Positions 1 through 4,925 of a stretch of 6,490 nt of DNA are shown here, piece by piece. The stretch lies in the NCBI GenBank assembly GCA_012274205.1, contig JAAOZY010000450.1, forward strand, positions 1 through 6,490, read 5' to 3'. The position numbers were made by a program, and so were the translations under genes. Numbering within the stretch: the first letter of the stretch is position 1; every line of letters begins with the position of its first letter. The DNA comes from Betaproteobacteria bacterium (GTDB lineage Bacteria; Pseudomonadota; Gammaproteobacteria; Burkholderiales; SG8-39). The notes beneath the pieces were generated by a model. The model was not told the DNA's origin, made no database searches, and saw only the letters and a program-made list of their open reading frames with translations.

Positions 1-377
1 TGCTGCTGGTGATCGACGCCAAGGTGAGGACCGTGCGCCGCGCCGCCGCTGGCGAAGACGGGGACGTCAGCTTCATGCGCATCATCGCCGAGCGCATCTA
101 TGACCTTGCCGCTGCGCGCGGCCAGTTCGCCAAGGCCATACGCCTGTCGATCAACGGCGAGGCCAGCCGTGCTGGCGCCGCGGCGACTGCCCACCTCAAG
201 AATCTGCTCGCGCCCTACCGCAAGGGCAGCTGCCCGGTGTGCGTGAGCTATCACAACGATTCGGCCAGCTGCGAGGTGCGCCTGGGCGAGGACTGGCGCG
301 TGCGACCGGATGATGCGCTGATGCAGTCGCTGGCCGAATGGCTGCGGCCCGAAAACGTGCAGGTGGTCTACGGCTGA
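1..377 (+). CDS. dnaE: DNA polymerase III alpha subunit, C-terminal fragment (5' end outside window)
   Basis: This is the last ~124 codons of the replicative DNA polymerase catalytic subunit. The frame is open to the left edge, and the GTG at position 9 is an internal valine, not a start. The visible part is the end of the OB-fold region and the C-terminal domain that in DnaE contacts the clamp loader tau subunit. Recognisable stretches are ERIYDLAAARGQFAK, LLAPYRKG, then GEDWRVRPDDAL and the closing WLRPENVQVVYG, which match the typical proteobacterial DnaE ending (E. coli has a similar WRVSP segment). Polymerase active-site motifs lie upstream, outside the window. The gene ends with TGA at 375-377 and shows no frameshift. 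It converges with the acylphosphatase gene across a repeat-bearing 198-base gap. Identification is by remembered family similarity. Confidence 0.92.
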   Translation, partial: LLVIDAKVRTVRRAAAGEDGDVSFMRIIAERIYDLAAARGQFAKAIRLSINGEASRAGAAATAHLKNLLAPYRKGSCPVCVSYHNDSASCEVRLGEDWRVRPDDALMQSLAEWLRPENVQVVYG

Positions 378-445
378 GAGGCGGATACATTGTAGACCGT
401 TGCAAAATGAATTTCGCAGCGGCAAATATGGGGGAGTATGAGGGG

Positions 446-551
446 AGGTCCCCCAAGGGGACTTTCCCGTCAAGCGGGATCGAGACCTTCGGGGCGTCCC
501 CCAAGGGGACTTCCTTCGGGGCGTCCCCCAAGGGGACTTCCTTCGGGGCGT
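446..551. repeat. Hairpin-forming tandem repeat between convergent genes (REP-like)
   Basis: The 15-base palindrome GTCCCCCAAGGGGAC (arms GTCCCC/GGGGAC, loop CAA) occurs three times exactly, at 448-462, 496-510 and 523-537. The last two sit in a perfect 27-base direct repeat, 486-512 and 513-539, with a truncated third unit at 540-551. Between the first and second palindromes is a related small hairpin, TCCCG/CGGGA at 465-479. Each unit also allows an alternative pairing, GGGG(CGT)CCCC. The array fills most of the gap between dnaE and acyP. It has no T-tract after any stem, so it is not a standard intrinsic terminator, although the stems could still slow transcription from either side. Short frames through it encode repetitive peptides (SPKGTSFG on plus, GDAPKEVPL on minus), best seen as a by-product of the repeat. 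No IS ends or target duplications were found. Confidence 0.8.
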
Positions 552-575
552 ATCCTCTCATTTCGCAATGAACGC

Positions 576-845
576 CTACTCGGTCGGGCGCAGTTCGAAC
601 CCGGTGAAGTTGCCCTCGGCGGGAGTGGCATCGACGCGCTCCACCTGCGCTGCCGGCGGACCCCTGCGCGCCCAGGCGATCATCGCCTCCACCGCATCGG
701 GCGTGCCGGCCACCATCGCCTCGACGCTGCCGCCGCGGCGGTTGCGCACCCAGCCGTTCACGCCCAGCGCCTGCGCCTCCTCCATCATGCGGTAGCGAAA
801 GCCCACGCCCTGGACCAGTCCGAAAATATTCAAATGCCTGACCAT
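576..845 (-). CDS. acyP: Acylphosphatase
   Basis: An 89-residue protein of the usual acylphosphatase length. The family hydrolyses acyl-phosphate bonds (carboxyl-phosphate anhydrides) in the cytosol, and its cellular role in bacteria is unclear. The signature G-L-V-Q-G-V-G-F-R at residues 9-17 supplies the phosphate-binding loop and the catalytic arginine (R17). GWVRN at 31-35 supplies the catalytic asparagine (N35). Then come the GGSVEAMVAG strand and a closing FELRP. The start is the ATG at 845-843, preceded on the minus strand by AAGGG five bases upstream. A longer frame opening at 1016 would add 57 residues with no family counterpart, so I reject it. The stop is TAG at 578-576. It is convergent with dnaE and divergent from the cytochrome operon, so it is probably an independent gene. 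Confidence 0.95.
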   Translation of the reverse strand: MVRHLNIFGLVQGVGFRYRMMEEAQALGVNGWVRNRRGGSVEAMVAGTPDAVEAMIAWARRGPPAAQVERVDATPAEGNFTGFELRPTE

Positions 846-882
846 GCTCACCCTTGCGCATTCCCGCCGCATACGAGTGGAA

Positions 883-888
883 AATATA
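883..888 (-). promoter_or_regulatory. Possible -10 element for acyP
   Basis: On the minus strand the hexamer is TATATT, five of six matches to TATAAT. It lies about 38 bases upstream of the acyP ATG, which would give a short leader of roughly 30 bases. No good -35 hexamer is found 16-18 bases further upstream (the sequence there is GC-rich), so this is only a candidate. Confidence 0.25.
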
Positions 889-998
889 GCGCAGATCGCC
901 GTTTCCGGCTTGCGCCGGAGCGGTCCCCAGACGCAACCGGATCGGCGGCTAGCGCAATGCAAGCAGAGGGCGTGATGGCTGCGGGCGCTGCTGCTTCG

Positions 999-1007
999 TG
1001 CTAAAAT
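999..1007 (+). promoter_or_regulatory. Candidate extended -10 promoter for the tetrahaem cytochrome operon
   Basis: TGCTAAAAT fits the extended -10 form TGnTAnAAT (TG at 999-1000, hexamer TAAAAT at 1002-1007). The -35 position 17 bases upstream (979-984, CTGCGG) is a poor match, as is common with extended -10 promoters. It points toward the gene starting at 1142 and would leave a leader of about 125-130 bases. It overlaps the palindrome at 1003-1019, which could make it a regulated promoter. No FNR-type TTGAT-N4-ATCAA site was seen near it. Confidence 0.4.
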
Positions 1008-1019
1008 GCGCCGCATTTT
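1003..1019. promoter_or_regulatory. 17-base palindrome overlapping the candidate promoter
   Basis: AAAATGCG C CGCATTTT is a perfect 8-base inverted repeat around a single central C. It starts inside the candidate -10 hexamer and covers the expected transcription start, the position of a typical repressor operator. I cannot match it to a known regulator consensus. It could also be a short hairpin at the start of the leader. The symmetry is certain; the role is inferred. Confidence 0.35.
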
Positions 1020-1141
1020 GAGTATTCGGGCATTGCAGTCCTGCCGCAGGAATTATCCCCTGTTTTGAAGTGACGCATTCCGGCGCCTCCCGGTTTCATA
1101 TGGACCAGGCAAGGCGCGGGATCAACGTTGAGAGAACTTCG

Positions 1142-2365
1142 ATGAAGCAATGTGCGCAGATTCTGGTTTCAGGTTTCCTTGCGTCGGCGCTCCTGCTCGG
1201 TCCCGCAGTCGTTCCGGCTGCTGCGGCAGACATCGTGACCGACGCCGGCGCAACCGATCTGCGCGCAGCGCTGGCGACTCCCCAGGATATCGCCGAAGGC
1301 AAGCGCGTAGCCGAGGCGTCCTGCGCCGGCTGCCATGGACTCAACGGCGTAGCGAAGGCCAAAAATACCCCGCACATAGCCGGCCAGCGCCCAAGCTACA
1401 TTTACCTCGAACTGCGCACCTATCAGACCGGCGGACGCGGCAATACGCCGATGAACAACGCCGTGAAGTTCCTGAGCGACGACGCCCTGGTCAAGGTCGC
1501 GGCCTATTACGCCAACCTCGAACCCGCGCCCCCCGCTGCCGTAGCCACTGGCAAGCCAGGGGCGGCGAAACCGGATCCGCTGAGCGCAGGCAAGGCCGCC
1601 GCGTCCGGCTGTGCTGGCTGTCATGGCGAGAACGGGGTCACCAGCACGCCGGGGATGCCGAACCTGTCCGGGCTCGACCCCAAGTACGTCGTGGCCGCGG
1701 TCAAGGCCTACAAGGGCGGCCAGCGCAAGGACGACATGATGAAAACGCTGGTGTCGGCGATCGCCGATCCGGAACTGGAGAACATCGCGCTGTACTTTGC
1801 GTTGCAGAAGCCCGGCAAGGCCAAGACTCCCGCGCCAGGCAATCTGGCAGCGGGCAAGAGCGCGGCCGTGGCCTGCGCGGGCTGTCATGGCGAGGGCGGC
1901 GTGAGCACGGGCAGCGCGCCCAGTCTCGCGGGTCAGGATGCCCAGTATTTCGCTGCGGCGATGAAAGCCTACAAGGATGGGTCGCGCAGCGACCCGGCGA
2001 TGAAGGCGCCGGCGGCGTCGGTTGATGCCGCCATGATCAAGGATCTGGGCGCCTATTTTGCCAGCCAGCTGCCGCAGGCACCCAGGGTGCGCAAGCCGCT
2101 CACCACCGAGGAAATGGCACAGCGCTGCGATCGCTGCCATGGCGTTGCCGGCAACAGCACCGATCCGCGCCTGCCGGCGCTCGCAGCGCAGCGCCCGGAA
2201 TACCTGGAGCGCGTGATGCACGCCTATCAGAAGGGCGAGCGCCGCAGCAAGGCGATGAGCGCCATGCTCGATGGCCTGAGCGAAAACGATATTGCCGATC
2301 TGGCCGCGTATTACTCCCGCCAGAAAGCGCGCTCGGTCGTCTACGTTCCGCTGCCGGCCAAGTGA
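1142..2365 (+). CDS. Periplasmic tetrahaem cytochrome c built of four class I (c4/c553-like) domains
   Basis: A 407-residue exported electron carrier. An N-terminal signal peptide (K2, hydrophobic 6-24, AAAA before D30) predicts cleavage near residue 29. Four cytochrome c domains of about 85-95 residues follow. Their haem motifs are CAGCH at 61-65, 157-161 and 245-249, and CDRCH at 329-333. Each domain has a methionine eight residues before the conserved turn that precedes the last helix (M104, M200, M287, M372), so all four sites look His/Met and probably of fairly high potential. A proline/lysine-rich linker joins domains 1 and 2. The start is the ATG at 1142 with GAGAG seven bases upstream; an in-frame extension from 1070 would bury the signal peptide and is rejected. 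It is the first gene of a probable two-gene operon with the membrane cytochrome at 2507. It is clearly related in layout to the lipoprotein at 3619-4752. Redox partners are not shown by the sequence. Confidence 0.93.
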   Translation: MKQCAQILVSGFLASALLLGPAVVPAAAADIVTDAGATDLRAALATPQDIAEGKRVAEASCAGCHGLNGVAKAKNTPHIAGQRPSYIYLELRTYQTGGRGNTPMNNAVKFLSDDALVKVAAYYANLEPAPPAAVATGKPGAAKPDPLSAGKAAASGCAGCHGENGVTSTPGMPNLSGLDPKYVVAAVKAYKGGQRKDDMMKTLVSAIADPELENIALYFALQKPGKAKTPAPGNLAAGKSAAVACAGCHGEGGVSTGSAPSLAGQDAQYFAAAMKAYKDGSRSDPAMKAPAASVDAAMIKDLGAYFASQLPQAPRVRKPLTTEEMAQRCDRCHGVAGNSTDPRLPALAAQRPEYLERVMHAYQKGERRSKAMSAMLDGLSENDIADLAAYYSRQKARSVVYVPLPAK

Positions 2366-2506
2366 AGAGCAAGATCGAAGCCGGATTCGCAGCACTGTTA
2401 GCGCCAGCCGCCCGGCGGCGCTGCGCCGGTTTATACATGGAGGAGCCGGCGCCAGCCAGCTGAGGCCAGGCCCGCGTGTTCCACGGAAAAGCAAAAGGAA
2501 ACCATC

Positions 2507-3289
2507 ATGAGCGCCACCCCGCTGCACCGGCTCTATAGCCACTATTCGGAACTGCCATACAGCATGCGCATCCTGTATACAGGGGCGCTGTGCATACTCG
2601 GCATGGGCTACCTGTTCGCCTTGATCTACCTGGTTCACGTCTACTCGGGCCGCGACGGCAAGCCGGGCCTTTCCTACGAGGATCTGGTCGTAGCCTATGC
2701 CGGCAGCGGCAAAGGTTCGAGACTGGAGGCGGCGCTGCGCGGTCCGATGTCGACCATGCTGCCTGCGGAGGAAGCCAACGCGCTGATCAGCTGGGTGCAG
2801 AAAGGCGCGGATCGCCCGACTTATGAAACGTTCATTCGTCCGACCATAGACAAGCGCTGCATGGCCTGCCACGACGGCAGCAACCCGCATTTGGTGAACC
2901 TGGGCGGCTACGACAACATCAAGAAAGTCACCGAGCAGGACACCGGGACCGACATCTTTACCTTGGTGCGCGTTTCGCACATACACTTGTTTGGCATGAC
3001 CTTCATTTTCTTCCTCGTCGGCCTGATTTTCAGCCACGCTTACGTGCGACCGGTGTGGTTGAAGTGCCTGGTCGTGGCACTGCCACTGGTCTGCATCGCG
3101 ATCGACATCAGTTCCTGGTACGTGGTCAAGATCTACCATCCATTTGCCTGGGTGACCATGGCAGCCGGCGCCGTGCAAGGCCTGAGTTTTGCGACGATGT
3201 GGTTCATATCCATGTATCAGATGTGGATCGGAAAGACGCCGAAGTCGGTGCTGCAGCGTGTCGAGAGCGGAGGCGCCGTTATCGGCTGA
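2507..3289 (+). CDS. Four-helix membrane protein with one periplasmic c-haem domain, family not recognised
   Basis: A 260-residue protein whose family I cannot name. One hydrophobic helix at about 22-46 is followed by an external domain (47-150) with a single haem motif, CMACH at 118-122. Its surroundings (FIRPTIDKRC before it, LGGYDNI after it) resemble planctomycete-type c domains. Then come three more helices at about 153-178, 184-206 and 213-239. Putting the haem domain in the periplasm gives N-in, C-in topology. H44, H158/H160 (in SHIHLFGM) and H211 then all fall near the periplasmic face, so an added b-type haem or metal site is conceivable. No Met in a class I distal position is obvious. 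The start ATG has AAGGA at 2495-2499, well spaced. The gene lies 141 bases after the tetrahaem gene with no terminator seen between them, and is followed by a strong terminator, so the two are probably co-transcribed. A role in passing electrons between the membrane and periplasmic cytochromes is inference. Confidence 0.88.
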   Translation: MSATPLHRLYSHYSELPYSMRILYTGALCILGMGYLFALIYLVHVYSGRDGKPGLSYEDLVVAYAGSGKGSRLEAALRGPMSTMLPAEEANALISWVQKGADRPTYETFIRPTIDKRCMACHDGSNPHLVNLGGYDNIKKVTEQDTGTDIFTLVRVSHIHLFGMTFIFFLVGLIFSHAYVRPVWLKCLVVALPLVCIAIDISSWYVVKIYHPFAWVTMAAGAVQGLSFATMWFISMYQMWIGKTPKSVLQRVESGGAVIG

Positions 3290-3325
3290 TGCGCAGCCCG
3301 CGCTGCGCCGATGCGAAGCGAACGC

Positions 3326-3358
3326 AAACAGCCCGGCGATTTCCGGGTTGTTTCTTTT
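3326..3358 (+). terminator. Rho-independent terminator of the plus-strand cytochrome operon
   Basis: An 11-base-pair stem with one G-T wobble (AAACAGCCCGG at 3326-3336 with CCGGGTTGTTT at 3343-3353) closes a six-base loop, CGATTT. The run TTTCTTTT (3351-3358) overlaps and follows the right arm. It sits 37 bases after the stop of the membrane cytochrome gene and fits a textbook intrinsic terminator on the plus strand. Confidence 0.85.
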
Positions 3359-3618
3359 GGTGCGCCTGAAGGGCGCGTGGCTATTCGGGGTCTGCAAATC
3401 GGCGCGCGAAAACGCGCCGCAGGTCTCGACGCGGCCCGGCCGGCAGGCCCGCCCGAAGGGCAGCCCCGCGCGCTCCCTTCGATCGGAGCGCAAGGAAACG
3501 GGCGCAGCTGCGGGTCAGCGGAGGCGGAAGGCCCCGAATTGCCCCGGAAGCCGATGCCGGAACGGCATCGGCGGCGCCGGCAGTGCGCAGCGCATCGGTC
3601 TGCGCCGCGGCCCGGCGC
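3359..3618. other. Gene-free, GC-rich stretch between convergent operons
   Basis: Together with 3290-3325, this gap between the two converging transcription units contains no gene I can support. Frames that cross it give low-complexity Arg/Ala/Pro/Gly peptides with no convincing start or domain. It holds several inverted repeats: CGGCGCG/CGCGCCG with a CGAAAA loop at 3400-3419, and the stem at 3550-3572 listed separately. I see no tRNA, IS end or promoter in it. Confidence 0.6.
3548..3572 (-). terminator. Possible terminator hairpin for the minus-strand cytochrome genes
   Basis: GCCGATGCC (3550-3558) and GGCATCGGC (3564-3572) form a perfect nine-base-pair stem with a five-base loop, about 47 bases downstream of the stop of the tetrahaem lipoprotein gene on the minus strand. 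The bases after the stem on that strand are TTCC, so the U-tract is very weak. Position and stem strength support a terminator; the tail does not. Confidence 0.45.
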
Positions 3619-4752
3619 CTATTGCGCCGGCTGGCTGGTGTACCAGGACGCGAGGCTGTCGATGATGGCGTTGCTGTAGGGGAAACTCATCGTGTGCATG
3701 GTCGAGCTCTCGCGCTTTCCGTCGCGGTAGGCGCGCAGCGCCATCACCAGGTAGTCCTTGTCCTGTCCCCTCATCTTCGGCGCGGCCATCGTCGGGCCGG
3801 CATTCTGATCGTGGCAAAGATTGCACTTTGCCGCCAGTTCCTGCGTCGACGTCGGCACCTGGTCGGCGGCTCTGGGTGTCTGCGAGGCGTAGTAGGCGGC
3901 GATATTCTCGACGTCCTTGTCGCTCAATCCGGCGACGTAGCGCTGCATGCCCCAATTCTTGCGCGTCGTGCGGTACGATTTGATCGCTTTTTCCAGATAC
4001 TGCGCATCCTGGCCGGCAAGGCTGGGCGTGGCGGCATCGACGCTCGCGCCATTGGCGCCATGGCAGCCGCCGCACACGGCGGTGGCGGGCTCGCCAGCAG
4101 CAGGGTCGCCACGAGTCGGGGCCGCGCGCTTCACCGGCTTTTGTGACGCAAAATACAGGGCGATGCTTTCCAGGTCCGCGCTGTCCGCATCGCGCAGGGC
4201 CGATCGCATCGTATCTTTCGCACGGTCGCCCTGATGATATTCCTGGATCGCCGCGACGAGATAATGCGGTTGCTGGCCGGCCAGGCTGGGCGTGCCGGGA
4301 ATCGTGCTGTTGCCATCCTCGCCGTGGCACTTGGCGCAGGCTGCGGCCAGCGTCTTGCCCTTCTCATACGGCGACGAATGTTTGACGTCGCCGGCCGCCG
4401 CGTTGGCGATCGGCGGCAGGCTGGCGAAGTATGCAGCAACGTTGCGCAGATCCGCCTCGCTCATGTTTGCGGTCATGTTCTTCAGCGCCGCGTGGGACCG
4501 CTTGCCGTCCTTGTACTCCTTCAGCGAGTTGTACAGATAGGGTTCGCGCTGCGCCGCGAGGTTCGGTATGGCCGGGGCCACGCCTTTGCCGTCGAGGCCG
4601 TGGCAGGCCTTGCAGTCTTTGGCCGCGATGATCTTGCCAGCGGCGGCGTCCCCCGTTGGCGCTTTTGCCGCCGGCGCCGGCTTGTCGGTGCAGCCTGCCA
4701 GCGCCAGCGAGATTGCGGACAGTGCGACAAGGCCCAGAAAAGAATTTTTCAT
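3619..4752 (-). CDS. Tetrahaem cytochrome c lipoprotein, four class I domains
   Basis: A 377-residue electron-transfer protein. The signal peptide ends in the lipobox LAGC, with C21 as the lipidated residue. The +2 residue is Thr, not Asp, so an outer-membrane location is possible but unproven. An Ala/Pro/Lys linker (22-35) leads to four cytochrome c domains with haem motifs CKACH 47-51, CAKCH 139-143, CGGCH 227-231 and CNLCH 310-314. Distal methionines in the expected place are M182, M269 and M352 for domains 2-4. Domain 1 has Leu90 there (codon CTG), with M93 three residues later as the likely substitute. The start ATG (4752-4750) is fixed by the signal peptide; the ribosome site upstream is weak (GAGA). 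The gene lies 173 bases downstream of the c-b fusion on the same strand, so it could be its direct electron acceptor. It is a distant paralogue of the protein at 1142-2365. Confidence 0.93.
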   Translation of the reverse strand: MKNSFLGLVALSAISLALAGCTDKPAPAAKAPTGDAAAGKIIAAKDCKACHGLDGKGVAPAIPNLAAQREPYLYNSLKEYKDGKRSHAALKNMTANMSEADLRNVAAYFASLPPIANAAAGDVKHSSPYEKGKTLAAACAKCHGEDGNSTIPGTPSLAGQQPHYLVAAIQEYHQGDRAKDTMRSALRDADSADLESIALYFASQKPVKRAAPTRGDPAAGEPATAVCGGCHGANGASVDAATPSLAGQDAQYLEKAIKSYRTTRKNWGMQRYVAGLSDKDVENIAAYYASQTPRAADQVPTSTQELAAKCNLCHDQNAGPTMAAPKMRGQDKDYLVMALRAYRDGKRESSTMHTMSFPYSNAIIDSLASWYTSQPAQ

Positions 4753-4800
4753 TGATGATCTCGACGTCTAGTAATTCGGCATAGGCCCGCCGGCCCCCGG

Positions 4801-4863
4801 ATTTTCGGACGCATCCGGTGCCATCGGACAAGCATGCATTCTAGTCCGTTAAGGACCGAAAAT
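4801..4863. repeat. Spaced inverted repeat in the gap upstream of the tetrahaem lipoprotein gene
   Basis: ATTTTCGG at 4801-4808 is the exact reverse complement of CCGAAAAT at 4856-4863, 47 bases apart. Inside lies the smaller symmetric element GTCCGTTAAGGAC. The arms flank the candidate -10 listed at 4839-4844, so they could be paired binding sites, or two arms of a leader structure in read-through RNA from the c-b fusion gene. The match is exact, but an eight-base arm can arise by chance. Confidence 0.35.
4839..4844 (-). promoter_or_regulatory. Possible -10 element for the tetrahaem lipoprotein gene
   Basis: On the minus strand TAGAAT matches the -10 consensus at five of six bases, about 87 bases upstream of the ATG. 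The -35 position 17 bases upstream reads CTGTAT, a poor match. If real, it would let the lipoprotein be expressed apart from the c-b fusion gene, which otherwise could simply read through the 173-base gap. Confidence 0.25.
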
Positions 4864-4925
4864 ACAGCCTGACCCCGGCGGCACGCCCGTGCGATTGCTC
4901 TCGCTTGGGCGCGCTTCGTCCCGCC

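Noticed and set aside
446..551. CRISPR array.
   Set aside because: The units are directly abutting tandem repeats without unique spacers, and no cas gene is present.
338..571. A plus-strand frame encoding SPKGTSFGA repeats after dnaE.
   Set aside because: It starts inside dnaE and is made mostly of the hairpin repeat; there is no ribosome site or family support.
904..919. Small hairpin TCCGGC/GCCGGA in the divergent region.
   Set aside because: A six-base-pair stem without a T-tract in GC-rich DNA is expected by chance; no role could be assigned.
196..936. A 246-codon minus-strand frame through the repeat array and acyP, with a repeated GDAPKEVPL peptide.
   Set aside because: It overlaps dnaE and acyP in other frames, and the peptide repeat is just the translated DNA repeat.
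846..1016. A 57-residue N-terminal extension of acylphosphatase.
   Set aside because: The conserved enzyme begins at the ATG at 845 with a good ribosome site, and the added residues have no family counterpart.
1070..1141. An earlier start for the first tetrahaem cytochrome.
   Set aside because: It would place 24 residues before a clear signal peptide whose own ATG has a GAGAG site.
1169..3493. A 774-codon open frame on the minus strand, antisense to the tetrahaem and membrane cytochrome genes.
   Set aside because: It is a shadow of GC-rich codon use. It spans two well-supported genes and their gap, has a basic, low-complexity composition (many Arg, Ala, Gly and His) and shows no domain I recognise.
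3311..3679. Plus-strand frames across the gap after the terminator.
   Set aside because: They run through the terminator and into the antisense of the lipoprotein gene, with Arg/Ala/Gly-rich composition and no domain.
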